From Rubrobacter_D sp963840835 (GTDB lineage: Bacteria > Actinomycetota > Rubrobacteria > Rubrobacterales > Rubrobacteraceae), in the NCBI GenBank assembly GCA_963840835.1, contig CAWJAM010000009.1:62001-126000 (forward strand): a stretch of 64,000 nucleotides of DNA, given 5' to 3'. Position numbers and translations under genes: made by a program. A model generated the notes under the pieces. It was not told where the DNA came from. It did not search any database and worked only from the letters and a program-made list of their open reading frames with translations. Below, one piece after another: positions 9,035-17,856 of the stretch (position 1 is the stretch's first letter; each line of letters begins with the position of its first letter).

Positions 9035-10240
9035 ATGAACACCTCGATCAAGAACAAAGCATCGATGACCAAAGTAATGGCCCTCGGCCTCTTGCTGGCG
9101 ACCCTCCTGGTCGTGGCGCTTTCGGTGGGCCCGGCCGGCGCCGTGGCGACCCCGGGCAAGGCATCCGCCTGGGGCGACAACGACAAAGGCCAGCTCGGCA
9201 ACGGTCGCTCCGGCGCCGCTAGAAACATCCCCAAGGCGGTGAGCAACATCGGCGGCGTGAAGAGCGTGAAGGCTGGTTGCTACCACAGCCTGGCGCTCAA
9301 GAGAGACGGAACGGTTCGGGCCTGGGGCGACAACGGCAACGGCCAGCTCGGCAACGGCACCAATAGGAGTCGCACCGTGCCGGTCAAGGTGAGGATCAAG
9401 AACGTCAAGGCCATAGCCGCCGGGTGCACCCACAGCCTCGCGCTCAAGAGAGACGGAACCGTGTGGGCCTGGGGCGACGGCTTCTACGGCCAGCTCGGCA
9501 ACGGTCGCTTCCGCGCCTCGAGCAACGTCCCCGTGAGGGTGGACAACCTGGGCACAGGTACCAGAGCCATAGCCGCCGGCAAGAACTTCAGCCTCGCCCT
9601 CATGGGTGACAACAGGGTCAGATCCTGGGGCTACAACGCCGAGGGTGAGCTCGGCAACGGCACTTCCGGTCCCGACACCAACAGGGCGAGACCGGTCCCG
9701 GTTCGCAACCTCGCCAACGTCAGGATGATCTCAACCGACAGTTACGCCGATCACTCCCTGGCTCTCCTCGCTAACGGAACCGTCCGAGCCTGGGGCGGCA
9801 ACTACTACGGAGCGCTCGGGGACGGAACCGCCGCCAACTTCCGACCGAAGCCCGTGGTGGTGTCCAACCTATCTGGCGTCAAGGCCATAGCCGCCGGCGG
9901 GTTCCATTCCCTGGCACTGCTCACGAACGGCAGGGTCAGGTCCTGGGGCTACAACTCCGACGGCCAGCTCGGAAACGATGCACACGGCTCAGGAACCAAT
10001 AGCAGCACCCCCGTGGCGGTGAAGGGGCTCTTGAACGTGAAGTCGATCTCGGGCGGCGCATACAACTCCATGGCCGTTCTCGAGAGCGGCAGGGCCCGCT
10101 CGTGGGGCGACAACAGTCGCGGCCAACTCGGTACCGGCCGCACCGGTCCGGATAGGGACGTACCCGCCGCAATCAGGAACCTCACGAACGTCAAGAACAT
10201 AGACGGTGGCTTCGAGTTCGCCCTGGCGGCCACCCGGTAG
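9035..10240 (+). CDS. Secreted RCC1-repeat (seven-bladed propeller) protein
   Basis: The N-terminus is a signal peptide (KVMALGLLLATLLVVALSVG, cleavage probably after AGA-VA). The rest is about seven RCC1 repeats of ~50 residues, each with the core SLALKRDGTVRAWGDN..GQLGNG and a variable loop. Such propellers outside the cell are usually binding scaffolds; no catalytic residues are recognisable. The start ATG 9035 has AAGGAG 10 nt upstream. It may be cotranscribed with azlCD; no promoter of the 12-bp-repeat type lies directly upstream. A hairpin at 10339-10379 ends the unit. Confidence 0.92.
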   Translation: MNTSIKNKASMTKVMALGLLLATLLVVALSVGPAGAVATPGKASAWGDNDKGQLGNGRSGAARNIPKAVSNIGGVKSVKAGCYHSLALKRDGTVRAWGDNGNGQLGNGTNRSRTVPVKVRIKNVKAIAAGCTHSLALKRDGTVWAWGDGFYGQLGNGRFRASSNVPVRVDNLGTGTRAIAAGKNFSLALMGDNRVRSWGYNAEGELGNGTSGPDTNRARPVPVRNLANVRMISTDSYADHSLALLANGTVRAWGGNYYGALGDGTAANFRPKPVVVSNLSGVKAIAAGGFHSLALLTNGRVRSWGYNSDGQLGNDAHGSGTNSSTPVAVKGLLNVKSISGGAYNSMAVLESGRARSWGDNSRGQLGTGRTGPDRDVPAAIRNLTNVKNIDGGFEFALAATR

Positions 10241-10338
10241 AATGGAGTCTTCGGTCTCCCGCTGTCCTCGGGCCACACCCTCGCAATACGCGTGTTCCCG
10301 ACTAACGATTTGCCCCGTATGTCACGGTGTGGCACTAC

Positions 10339-10379
10339 AGCGGCTTGCAATGAGAGGTTCACCCTCCTTGCAAGCCGCT
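10339..10379. terminator. Hairpin after the RCC1 gene
   Basis: AGCGGCTTGCAA (10339-10350) pairs exactly with TTGCAAGCCGCT (10368-10379), and an inner GAGG/CCTC extends the structure. The CTTGCAA arm is shared with the palindromes at 6350 and 23348. Confidence 0.6.
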
Positions 10380-10506
10380 CTAGGCCGCATGCTCCTCGAT
10401 CCGTAACTGATACGAAATCCCCATGAGCGCTACCGCGCTGTCTGGCCCTGCGCGTGTCGTAACCAAGTCTGGGTGACTGCTGGCGCCACGATGGGCAGCC
10501 GTCCTA

Positions 10507-10556
10507 GTGGATTCCCGCTTCCCCTCACCGTCATTCCCGCGAAAGCGGGAATCCAC
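10507..10556. repeat. dRS3-like inverted repeat (ATTCCC-N8-GGGAAT) with outer arm
   Basis: The core at 10533-10552 is ATTCCC, eight bases, GGGAAT, matching the pattern named dRS3 in Neisseria. A further GTGGATTCCCGC at 10507-10518 complements 10545-10556. A second core is at 18263-18282. Confidence 0.6.
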
Positions 10557-10623
10557 GGCGGCAGACACTCTGAGCCCCAGGGAGCGATCTGTCCGATCAC
10601 GCACAAGCACCCGGCCTGAAATC

Positions 10624-10651
10624 TGTTGCCTGAAACCTGTTGCCTGAAGCC
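10624..10651 (+). repeat. Tandem 14-bp repeat
   Basis: TGTTGCCTGAAACC at 10624-10637 is followed by TGTTGCCTGAAGCC at 10638-10651. A partial third copy (CCTGAAATC) lies just upstream. Confidence 0.6.
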
Positions 10652-10658
10652 GCAATTT

Positions 10659-10753
10659 CGACACTTTTTTCTGAGATTTCTTGGATTCTTTCAGATTTGA
10701 GCGTTTCTGAGAGCACTTCCGAGAGCGTCTCCGAGAGCACCCCCCTCTAGAGT
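10659..10753 (+). promoter_or_regulatory. Promoter B: four 12-bp direct repeats plus -10 box (SARP-like)
   Basis: Heptamers at 10696 (TTTGAGC), 10708 (TGAGAGC), 10720 and 10732 (CGAGAGC) have an exact 12-bp period. After a 9-bp C-rich spacer comes TAGAGT at 10748-10753. The T-rich upstream part (CGACACTTTTTTCTGAGATT) is shared with promoter C. It serves the cupin gene at 10803. Confidence 0.77.
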
Positions 10754-10802
10754 GATCTTCAAGCAAACGTTCATGACCAGGATCGAGCGAAAAGAGAACA
10801 CC

Positions 10803-11420
10803 ATGATGAAGACGACACCCGCACCGGCTGCAATCGAACTTCAGAACCTCTGCGCCTTACCAACGGTAAATGCCCTGCCGCGGGCCGCGGCATTCCTCGC
10901 GGATCTGGTCCAGGACCGATCGTTTCTGCGATCGCAAGTCCTGCCCGTGCTCGAAGAGGCGCACGGCGCGGAGCGCTGGTACGTGGCCCGTCGCTGGGAT
11001 GCACCGGACAGATCCTTCTCTTTGCAGGTCTTCGTCTGGCCAGCGGGGACGCGGACCATGATCCACGACCACTCCTCCTGGGGCGCATACGCCTGCGCAG
11101 CCGGCACCGTGCTCGAAGAGCGTTATGAGAGGCTGGACGACGGAACCCGCTTCGAGCACGCCCGCCTTCGGGAGGTGTGGCAACTGCCCTGGAGCCCGCG
11201 AGACGGGGCCTCGACGGTGCTGCCCGGCGACGGGGGTATCCACAGGGTCGGCAACCCGTACGAGGAGGCCGCGGTCTCGGTGCACCTGTACGGTCCCCGG
11301 ATGGGCGAGGTCGACGGCCGGGACTACGATCCCTCGCGGGACTACGTCTGCGACCGGCTGGAGGACTCGACGGAGGAGATCGACGGGATCGCGGCCCATC
11401 AATGGCCGGTTTATGGATAG
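10803..11420 (+). CDS. Cupin, cysteine-dioxygenase-like metal-dependent enzyme (COG5553 type)
   Basis: The double-stranded beta-helix core begins with SLQVFVWPAGTRTMIHDHSS, whose H-x-H supplies two metal ligands; WGAYACAAGTVLEERYERLDD follows. The second cupin motif is near LPGDGGIHRVGNP, and VSVHLYGPRMGEVDGRDYDP is strongly conserved in the family. Related proteins are thiol-dioxygenase-like, but the substrate here is unknown. Start ATG 10803 is chosen because promoter B's -10 box overlaps the upstream GTG 10752. A close paralogue lies at 28918-29481 on the other strand. Promoter C begins 11 bp after the stop. Confidence 0.85.
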   Translation: MMKTTPAPAAIELQNLCALPTVNALPRAAAFLADLVQDRSFLRSQVLPVLEEAHGAERWYVARRWDAPDRSFSLQVFVWPAGTRTMIHDHSSWGAYACAAGTVLEERYERLDDGTRFEHARLREVWQLPWSPRDGASTVLPGDGGIHRVGNPYEEAAVSVHLYGPRMGEVDGRDYDPSRDYVCDRLEDSTEEIDGIAAHQWPVYG

Positions 11421-11430
11421 TCTGGCTTTT

Positions 11431-11516
11431 CGACAATTTTTTCGGAGATTTCTTCTGATTTGAGCGTTTTCGAGAGCGCCACCGAGAGCGTTTTCGAGAG
11501 CACCCCCCTCTATGGT
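11431..11516 (+). promoter_or_regulatory. Promoter C: four 12-bp direct repeats plus -10 box (SARP-like)
   Basis: Heptamers at 11459 (TTTGAGC), 11471, 11483 and 11495 (all CGAGAGC) are 12 bp apart. A 9-bp spacer (ACCCCCCTC) separates the last from TATGGT (11511-11516). Upstream CGACAATTTTTTCGGAGATT matches promoter B. It should drive the PD40 propeller gene at 11636 after a leader of about 115 nt. Confidence 0.77.
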
Positions 11517-11635
11517 GCTCTTAGACAAACGGACGAGGCCAGGATCTAGAGAGAGGAGGAGCGAGAAGGCAAACAGAGACAAGCGAATGAGTCAAGACAG
11601 TAGCGACGAACAGATCGAGAGAAAGGAATCCAGAA

Positions 11636-12900
11636 ATGAGAACAGAAGCGACGACACTAAGAAGCGGAACAGAGGGTAAGGCGAGGAGCGCGGTGCTCGT
11701 GAGCCTGGCGCTGGGAGCGGTCCTGGCGGCGTTGGTGGCCTTGATGGCGGCTCCGGCGCGGGAGGCCGAAGCGACCTTCCCCGGCACCAACGGCAAGATC
11801 GTCTTCATCTCCAAGCGCACCACGGGCACGGGCGTGGACAACCCTACCGGCGACAGTGAGATCTTCACGATCAATCCCGACGGCACGGGCCTGAAGCAGC
11901 TCACCACCAACACTGGGGACGACCGCGAGCCCACCCTCTCTCCCGACGGCCAGAAGATCGCCTACACGAGCCAGGGAGACCCAGACCTCGAACCCCGGGG
12001 GCGACTACGAGGTCTACCTCATGAACGCCTCGGACGGGTCGGGACAGACGAACCTCTCAAACAAGCGGCGCCACCGACGGCACCCCCGTCTTCTCTCCCG
12101 ACGGCACGAAGATCGCCTACGAGAGCAGCCACATCCAGACCTCCAACCCCGAGGGCGACTACGAGGTCTACTTGATGAGAGCCTCGGATGGGTCGGGACA
12201 GATAAACCTCTCCAACAACGGCGGCGGCGTCGCTGACTACGGAGCCGCCTTCTCTCCCGACGGCACGAAGGTCGCCTACTCGAGCGAGGGCATCCAGACC
12301 TCCAACTCCCAGGGCGACTCCGAGGTCTACCGTGTCAACGCCCTGGACGGAACGGGCCAGACGAACCTCTCCAACAACGGTGCCGACGTGGACGACTACG
12401 ACCACGCCTTCTCGCCCGACGGCACGAAGATCGCCTACACTAGCTACGGCAAGCAGACCTCCAACTCCCAGGGCGACTCCGAGGTCTACCGCATGAGCGC
12501 TACGGACGGTTCGGGCAAGAAGAACCTCTCCAACAACGGCAGCGGCGTCGGCGACTACTCCCCCACCTTCTCTCCTGACGGCACGAAGGTCGCCTACACG
12601 AGCAGCGGCATCCAGACCTCCAACTCCCAGGGCGACTCCGAGATCTACCGCATGAATACCCTGGACGGGTTGGGCAAGAAGAACCTCTCCAACAACGGCA
12701 GCGGCGTCGGCGACTACCTCCCCCTTTTCTCTCCGGACGGGACGAAAATCGCCTACACGAGCAGCGGCAAGCAGACCTCCAACCCCGAGGGCGACACCGA
12801 GATCTACCGCATGAACACCCTGGACGGGTTGGGCAAGAAGAACCTCTCCAACGATGCTGTATACGACTACAACCCTGACTGGGGCAGGCAGGCGATGTAG
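11636..12900 (+). pseudogene. Secreted PD40/TolB-type beta-propeller, two frameshifts
   Basis: The N-terminus is a signal peptide (VLVSLALGAVLAALVALMAA) followed by EATFPGTNGKIVFISKR, almost the same start as the paralogue at 24201-25187. PD40 repeats follow, each with FSPDGTKIAYTS and a SEVYRMNA strand. The frame moves at about 11975 (one base too many in acCCag) and again at about 12060 (one A too many in aacAAgc); repeats before and after are intact to the stop at 12900. Repaired, it would be about 420 aa. The ribosome site is AAAGGA before ATG 11636. Propellers of this kind bind ligands outside the cell; no enzyme activity is implied. Confidence 0.8.
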
Positions 12901-12987
12901 TGCCAACGCCGCGAGGACGGTGATGCGCTCCCAGCGGGTCACAGACCGCAGAGCGACTAGCAGTGGACCAGGAATGAGACGCAGATC

Positions 12988-13017
12988 GAGCCGGGGTACC
13001 TTCCAAGACCCCGGCTC
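12988..13017. terminator. Hairpin after the PD40 propeller
   Basis: GAGCCGGGGT (12988-12997) and ACCCCGGCTC (13008-13017) form a 10-bp GC-rich stem with a 10-nt loop. No U-tract follows. Confidence 0.5.
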
Positions 13018-13123
13018 CCCGAGAAAGTAGCAGGAAAGGTCGAGAGAAAGGAGCTATCGTGGTGACGGCATAGAGTTTGAAAGAACGACAATACCAAGCT
13101 TACCAGAGAGGAGTACTGAGATA

Positions 13124-13939
13124 ATGACCACACAACAACCAGACTTCGCGACCATCAAGGGTCGCCAGCAGAAGGCCTGGTCCTCGGGCGACTACGGAAA
13201 GGTCGGCGTGACGCTGCTGATCATGGGCGAGCAACTGGCTGAGGCCGTGGATCTGCGCGCCGGCCAGAGGGTACTCGACGTGGCCAGCGGCAACGGCAAC
13301 GCCTCGCTCGCCGCAGCCCGCCGCTTCTGCGATGTGACCGGCATCGACTACGTCCCAATGCTGCTCGAAGAGGGACGCAAGAGGGCCGAAGCAGAGGGCC
13401 TCGAGGTAGATTTCCGGGAGGGCGACGCGGAGCAGCTCCCCTTCGAGGACGCCTCCTTCGACGTGGTGCTCTCGACCCTGGGCGTCATGTTCGCCCCCGA
13501 CCAGGAGAAGGCGGCGGCGGAGCTTCTCAGGGTGTGCAAGCCGGGTGGCACCATCGGGATGGCCAACTGGGCGCCCGATAGCTACGTGGGAGAGCTGTTC
13601 AAGACCATTGGCAAGCACGTCCCGCCGCCTCCCGGCCTGAAGCCGCCCTTCCGTTGGGGTACGGACGAAGGCTTGCAGGAACTTCTGGGCGAGGGCGTAG
13701 GCTCCCTGCAGACGAGGCGACGCAGCCTGGTGTGGCGCTTCGCGTCGGCCAGGCACCATGTCGAGTTCATGCGCGACTACTACGGCCCGCTCAACAAGGC
13801 CTTCGCGACGCTCGACGAGGGCGGACAACAGGCCCTGGAGGAGGACCTGATCACTCTGGTCGAGCGCCACAACCGCTCGGGCGACGGGACGGCGGTGTGG
13901 CCCGCGGAGTACCTGGAGGTGGTCGCTGCCAGACGGTGA
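13124..13939 (+). CDS. Class I SAM-dependent methyltransferase
   Basis: Motif I VLDVASGNGNASLAAARR (about residues 46-63) binds S-adenosylmethionine. GIDYVPMLLEEG is the acidic loop, DAEQLPFEDASFDVVLSTLG is motif II with its preceding strand, and LRVCKPGGTIGMANW is motif III, as in UbiE/Methyltransf_11 proteins. The C-terminal half (GTDEGLQELLGEGV...RHHVEFMRDYYGPLNKAF) is typical of small-molecule methyltransferases whose substrate is unknown. Start ATG 13124 follows GAGAGGAG. It stands alone, ended by TGCTGAA repeats and a strong terminator at 14011. Confidence 0.88.
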   Translation: MTTQQPDFATIKGRQQKAWSSGDYGKVGVTLLIMGEQLAEAVDLRAGQRVLDVASGNGNASLAAARRFCDVTGIDYVPMLLEEGRKRAEAEGLEVDFREGDAEQLPFEDASFDVVLSTLGVMFAPDQEKAAAELLRVCKPGGTIGMANWAPDSYVGELFKTIGKHVPPPPGLKPPFRWGTDEGLQELLGEGVGSLQTRRRSLVWRFASARHHVEFMRDYYGPLNKAFATLDEGGQQALEEDLITLVERHNRSGDGTAVWPAEYLEVVAARR

Positions 13940-13944
13940 ATTAG

Positions 13945-13980
13945 CATTTCAGCAGGTCAGCACTTCAGCATTTCAGCTTG
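13945..13980. repeat. TGCTGAA-type intergenic repeat
   Basis: GCATTTCAGCAGGTCAGCAC followed by TTCAGCATTTCAGCTTG repeats the wording seen at 1781 and 23378. It lies between the methyltransferase stop and the terminator. Confidence 0.6.
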
Positions 13981-14010
13981 TTGGTTTCGCTGATCGTTTG
14001 TAGCAGAATG

Positions 14011-14050
14011 GGCGGTTCGCGGTGGTAAACCCACCGCGAATCGCCTTTTT
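14011..14050 (+). terminator. Rho-independent terminator
   Basis: GGCGGTTCGCGGTGG (14011-14025) pairs with CCACCGCGAATCGCC (14031-14045) with one G-T pair and a 5-nt loop. TTTTT follows at 14046-14050. A partial copy of the arm (GGTTCGCGGTGG) appears again near 14078. Confidence 0.85.
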
Positions 14051-14166
14051 GTGGGACGTACGGGCCCTTGGGCGCGGTTCGCGGTGGCTGTGATCAGAGG
14101 GAGAGCGGTGCGGGTACAATGCGCCGTGGACAGGAACTTGGGCATGTTGAGCCGTGCTGTCGAAGA

Positions 14167-15417
14167 ATGGACGTTAGTGGAGATGGTTTCGTAGTGGGGT
14201 CTGCTTTCACTCGATTGCTCTCCGGTAGGGTTGGACGAGGGTATTGCATCGCGAAGATCGTTGTTGCTTTGCTCGCGGCTTTGCTGGTGAGTTCTGCCTG
14301 CTCTTCTGGGGATGAGGGGGCTGGTGGGGAGAAGGATGTAATCTCCGGCGCTTCTAAACAGTCCAGGCCGGACCCTGCGCTCAAACAAACTGATCCCGAC
14401 GGTGGAATCGGCGACCGCGTAAGGGCGGGGGACCTCCAGTTCCGCGTCTTCGAGGTGCGTTCGATTGACCGCATCTACGCGATGTCGAAGCCCGGAGCGG
14501 ATCCGGCAACGCGGGGCGACATCTCCAGCGAGTACGTCGCGATAGATTACCTGGTAAAGAACGTCTCCGGCTCCCCCCTGACGACCGGGGCGAAGGCGAC
14601 GCTACTGGATGATCTGGGCAACCGGCACAAGCAGGACGACTCGATCGAACCTCCGTCGGGAGGCACCGACGGCATGGAACTTGGCACGGCCCAGACGAGG
14701 GCGTCCACCATGTTCTTCGAGGTGCCGAACGGCATCGTCCCGGAGACGCTGGTGATCGAGACCCGCCGCGGCAAGGCACGCCTGGACCTGTTGACCCGGA
14801 ACACGAAGAAGGTGCCGCCCGAAGCATATCTGCGCGTCTACCACCTCTACTTGAACGAAAAGGCCTACGAGGAGGCATACGAGATGTTCGACCCGGACTC
14901 CGTACAAGACATCACGCTCGGAGAGTGGCTGTCTTTCTGGGAGCCTCTGTGGGGCAAACAATACGTGAGCCTCGACAGCCTGACGAGGCTCTACGTAGAC
15001 CCCACTCAGGCAACCTTTCAGATGTCGAGGACCTCCTACGACCGCGACGGCGACATAGCGGCGGACCCTGAGGTTCAGCCCTCCGTTACGCAGGAGATGG
15101 TGAAGGCCGACGGCGAATGGATGCTCATTATGGACGAAGATCTCGGCTCCGATATCATCGCCGTGATCGGACCCGACGAGACACCAGCGCCGGAGCCCGC
15201 CCCCGAACGCACCGAACCGCCCACGACGGTTCCAGAGACCACGCAAGCCGAAAAGACCGCGACGGGCCCAGAGTCGACGAGCTCCGATGCGACGGCGGAT
15301 GACTACGCCTGCAAGGACTTCGAGACCCAGGAAGAGGCCCAATCCTACCTCGCGCCCGGAGACCCATACGGTCTCGACCCGGACAATAACGGCCTGGCGT
15401 GCGAGTATTTGCCGTAG
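14167..15417 (+). CDS. Lipoprotein with DUF4352-like domain and C-terminal Excalibur calcium-binding motif
   Basis: A hydrophobic segment (IAKIVVALLAALLVSSAC) ends in a lipobox cysteine, so the protein is probably membrane-anchored on the outside. A beta-sandwich of DUF4352/telokin type follows (GDRVRAGDLQFRVFEVR..EYVAIDYLVKNVSG), then an unassigned middle domain with YHLYLNEKAYEEAYEMFDPD, a Pro/Thr-rich linker and a C-terminal Excalibur motif (DYACKDFETQEEAQSYL..DPDNNGLACEYLP). The start is uncertain: ATG 14167 is the best in-frame codon before the signal segment, but GTG codons downstream are possible and no good ribosome site is seen. The job is unknown. Confidence 0.75.
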   Translation: MDVSGDGFVVGSAFTRLLSGRVGRGYCIAKIVVALLAALLVSSACSSGDEGAGGEKDVISGASKQSRPDPALKQTDPDGGIGDRVRAGDLQFRVFEVRSIDRIYAMSKPGADPATRGDISSEYVAIDYLVKNVSGSPLTTGAKATLLDDLGNRHKQDDSIEPPSGGTDGMELGTAQTRASTMFFEVPNGIVPETLVIETRRGKARLDLLTRNTKKVPPEAYLRVYHLYLNEKAYEEAYEMFDPDSVQDITLGEWLSFWEPLWGKQYVSLDSLTRLYVDPTQATFQMSRTSYDRDGDIAADPEVQPSVTQEMVKADGEWMLIMDEDLGSDIIAVIGPDETPAPEPAPERTEPPTTVPETTQAEKTATGPESTSSDATADDYACKDFETQEEAQSYLAPGDPYGLDPDNNGLACEYLP

Positions 15418-15625
15418 CGTCTGTCGTAAACTAAACAACACTCGTGGCAGGCTATCAGGACTGCCGTTATCACTGGCGAGAGGTCGGGTTGCGAGTGCCG
15501 GGACGTGACAAACTACTGCCCTCGAGCTCATGCGGGCGGACCGTGTGACGTAGTGTGAAACTCCATCAAATCCACAACATGTAGAAACTGGTGCAAGGCG
15601 AGTCGGTAGGGGGTAATCTTATTCC

Positions 15626-16147
15626 ATGCTCGCGACGGGTCGCAGGGGACACACGATTCTAGGTATAGACCCTGGGACGGCGACGATGGGGTGGGGGGTT
15701 ATTCGTCAGGAGGGGAGTCGGCTGCGCTACGTGCAGCACGGGGCGATTACTACTCCTCCTGATTGGGAGATGCCGCGCAGGCTCGGGAGGCTCTTCGATG
15801 GTGTTACTGAGTTGGTGCGGGGTTACGGGCCTGAGACGGTTGCCATCGAGGAGCTTTTCTTCAACACCAACGTCACTACGGCGATCACGGTCGGGCAGGC
15901 GCGGGGTGTGGCGTTGCTGGCGGCTTACAGGGCCGGGATCGGGGTGGCCGAGTACACGCCGCTGCAGGTGAAGCAGGCCATCACTTCCTACGGGCGGGCT
16001 GACAAGAGGCAGGTGCAGGAGATGGTGAAAGCTCTGTTGAACCTGCCCGCGATACCCCGTCCCGATGACGCGGCCGACGGCCTCGCCATCGCCATTTGCC
16101 ACGCGTTCTCTAGTAGTCTGCCCGGCAAGGTTGGGGTGGGGAAATAG
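15626..16147 (+). CDS. ruvC: Holliday junction endonuclease RuvC
   Basis: RuvC cuts Holliday junctions during recombinational repair, working with RuvAB. The RNase-H-like fold is clear: the first catalytic Asp in ILGIDPGTATMGWGV, the second acidic residue in VAIEELFF, and the last two in the segment RPDDAADGLAIAICHA. Length (173 aa) is normal. It begins the ruvC-ruvA-ruvB cluster, with ruvA starting 25 bp downstream. The start ATG 15626 is the first after a gap of about 208 bp that shows no gene. Confidence 0.97.
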   Translation: MLATGRRGHTILGIDPGTATMGWGVIRQEGSRLRYVQHGAITTPPDWEMPRRLGRLFDGVTELVRGYGPETVAIEELFFNTNVTTAITVGQARGVALLAAYRAGIGVAEYTPLQVKQAITSYGRADKRQVQEMVKALLNLPAIPRPDDAADGLAIAICHAFSSSLPGKVGVGK

Positions 16148-16171
16148 TGGACCATGAGCGATAATTAGCCC

Positions 16172-16765
16172 ATGATCTACAGGTTGCGCGGTACTCTGGT
16201 CGAAAAGGATACGGAAGGTGTGGTAATAGACGTCGGGGGCGTGGGCTACAGGTCCTCGGCCTCGCTCGCGACGCTGAGGGCGCTACCCCCGCTCGGCGAG
16301 GAGTGCGTCATCCACACCAGGTTGGTCGTGCGGGAGGACGCGATGCTCCTGTTCGGGTTCGCGGAGCGCGAGGAGAGGGCCGCGTTCGACGTGCTGACGG
16401 CGGTCAGCAAGGTCGGGCCGAAGCTGGCCCTCTCCGTGCTCTCCTCCATGTCGCCCCAGGAGATCTCCGAGGCTGTGGCGAGGGGTGACGTGATCAAGCT
16501 CTCCTCAGTCCCCGGGCTCGGAAAGAAGACGGCGGAACGGCTGGTGCTCGAGCTCAGGGGCAAGAGCCTCGCGGCTTTCGGACCAGAGCCGGTCGTCGCC
16601 GGCGGCGATAGCGGGGGCGGTCCTTACATGGAGGCGAGGGACGCGCTCACGGCACTCGGGTACAGGCTCGAGGAGGCCGAGAAGGCGCTGAACGACGTGC
16701 CGCCGCAGGACTCTGTCGAGAAGTACATAAAGGAGGCGTTACGGCGGATCGGGAGCAGGCGTTGA
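16172..16765 (+). CDS. ruvA: Holliday junction branch migration protein RuvA
   Basis: RuvA is the tetrameric junction-binding subunit that loads the RuvB helicase. The OB-fold N-terminus (MIYRLRGTLVEKDTEGVVIDVGGVGY) is followed by two helix-hairpin-helix motifs (LTAVSKVGPKLALSVLS and LSSVPGLGKKTAERLVLELR) and, after a linker, the C-terminal UBA-like domain that contacts RuvB (EARDALTALGYRLEEAEKAL). Its stop overlaps the TTG start of ruvB, so translation is coupled. Confidence 0.97.
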   Translation: MIYRLRGTLVEKDTEGVVIDVGGVGYRSSASLATLRALPPLGEECVIHTRLVVREDAMLLFGFAEREERAAFDVLTAVSKVGPKLALSVLSSMSPQEISEAVARGDVIKLSSVPGLGKKTAERLVLELRGKSLAAFGPEPVVAGGDSGGGPYMEARDALTALGYRLEEAEKALNDVPPQDSVEKYIKEALRRIGSRR

Positions 16766-17856
16766 GCACAGAGGAGATGGACGACTTCACCGTCAGGGAC
16801 GAGAGAAGACCCGAGGAGCCACCCGAGGATATCACGGGTGCCGCTGGTTTCGGTGACATTGGCGAGCATCCGCTGGATCCCGAGGCGCACGCGGAGGACG
16901 ACGAGCCGACGCTCAGGCCGACCTCCTTCGATGAGTTCGTTGGGCAGGAGGCGCTCAAGCAAAACCTCAAGATCTTCGTGCAGGCGGCCAGGCAGCGCGG
17001 AGAGGCTCTCGACCACATCCTGCTGGACGGTCCTCCTGGGCTGGGTAAGACCACGCTCTGCCGCATCCTGGCCGAGGAGATGGGTGTCGGGATCAGGCCG
17101 ACGAGTGGGCCCACGCTGGAGAGAGCGGGTGACATGGCGGCGATCCTGACCTCGCTCGACGAAGGCGACTTCTTGTTCATAGACGAGATCCACCGCCTCA
17201 ACAGGCAGATCGAAGAGGTCCTCTACCCTGCGATGGAGGACTACGCCATGGACATCGTCCTCGGCCAGGGACCGTCAGCGCGAACGATCAGGATGGACTT
17301 GCCCCGCTTCACGCTGGTCGGCGCGACCACCAGGAAGGGCCTGCTGACGAAGCCCCTGCTCGACCGCTTCGGAGTCGCTGAGAGGCTCGAATACTACAGT
17401 CCTTCGGACCTGGAGAAGATCGTGGTCCGGAACGCGAAGATACTGGGTATTCCCATTACCGACGAGGGCGCCAGCCAGCTCGCGCGCCGCAGCCGCGGGA
17501 CGCCCCGCATCGTCAACAGACTCCTCAAGAGGGTTCGCGACTACGCGCAGGTCATCGGTGACGGCAAGATCGACGAGGAGACGGCCAACGCCGCCCTCGA
17601 CATGCAGGGCGTCGACCACCTCGGCCTCGACAGGGCCGACAGGGACTACCTCGGACTCGTCATCGACAAGTTCGACGGGGGGCCCGTCGGCGTGGGCACA
17701 ATCTCCGTGGCCCTGGGCGAGGCGCGCGATACCGTTGAAGACGTCTACGAGCCTTACCTGTTGCAGAGCGGCCTCATACAGCGCACCCCGCGAGGACGTA
17801 TCGCCACCAACAGGGCCTACGGACACCTCGGCGTCCCCATACCCAGCAACGGGTAG
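16762..17856 (+). CDS. ruvB: Holliday junction branch migration ATPase RuvB
   Basis: RuvB is the AAA+ hexameric motor of branch migration. After an acidic N-terminal extension of about 45 residues come LRPTSFDEFVGQEALKQNL, Walker A GPPGLGKTTL, Walker B FLFIDEIHRL, sensor 1 LVGATTRKGLLTKPLLDRFG, the arginine-bearing RRSRGTPRIVNRLLKRVRD and the C-terminal winged helix ending RTPRGRIATNRAYGHLG. The start is TTG 16762, overlapping the ruvA stop. In many bacteria DUF2905-queA-tgt follow directly; here they begin only at 37630. Confidence 0.97.
   Translation: MSTEEMDDFTVRDERRPEEPPEDITGAAGFGDIGEHPLDPEAHAEDDEPTLRPTSFDEFVGQEALKQNLKIFVQAARQRGEALDHILLDGPPGLGKTTLCRILAEEMGVGIRPTSGPTLERAGDMAAILTSLDEGDFLFIDEIHRLNRQIEEVLYPAMEDYAMDIVLGQGPSARTIRMDLPRFTLVGATTRKGLLTKPLLDRFGVAERLEYYSPSDLEKIVVRNAKILGIPITDEGASQLARRSRGTPRIVNRLLKRVRDYAQVIGDGKIDEETANAALDMQGVDHLGLDRADRDYLGLVIDKFDGGPVGVGTISVALGEARDTVEDVYEPYLLQSGLIQRTPRGRIATNRAYGHLGVPIPSNG

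Larger units (their letters stand above)
10241..10658. other. Gene-free 418-bp stretch with repeats
   Basis: No credible gene is visible. The stretch holds the terminator-like hairpin 10339-10379, a dRS3-like palindrome at 10533-10552, and a 14-bp tandem repeat at 10624-10651 directly before promoter B. Confidence 0.6.

Noticed and set aside
12019..12942. Long minus-strand ORF of 307 codons over the propeller gene
   Set aside because: It mirrors the repeated PD40 coding sequence in a complementary frame; the periodic protein it predicts is an artefact.
13071..13076. TAGAGT upstream of the methyltransferase as a fourth SARP-like promoter
   Set aside because: The 9-bp spacer position carries no CGAGAGC heptamer and no 12-bp array lies upstream.
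14602..15531. 309-codon minus-strand ORF opposite the lipoprotein gene
   Set aside because: No family resemblance, no ribosome site, and the plus strand encodes recognisable domains.
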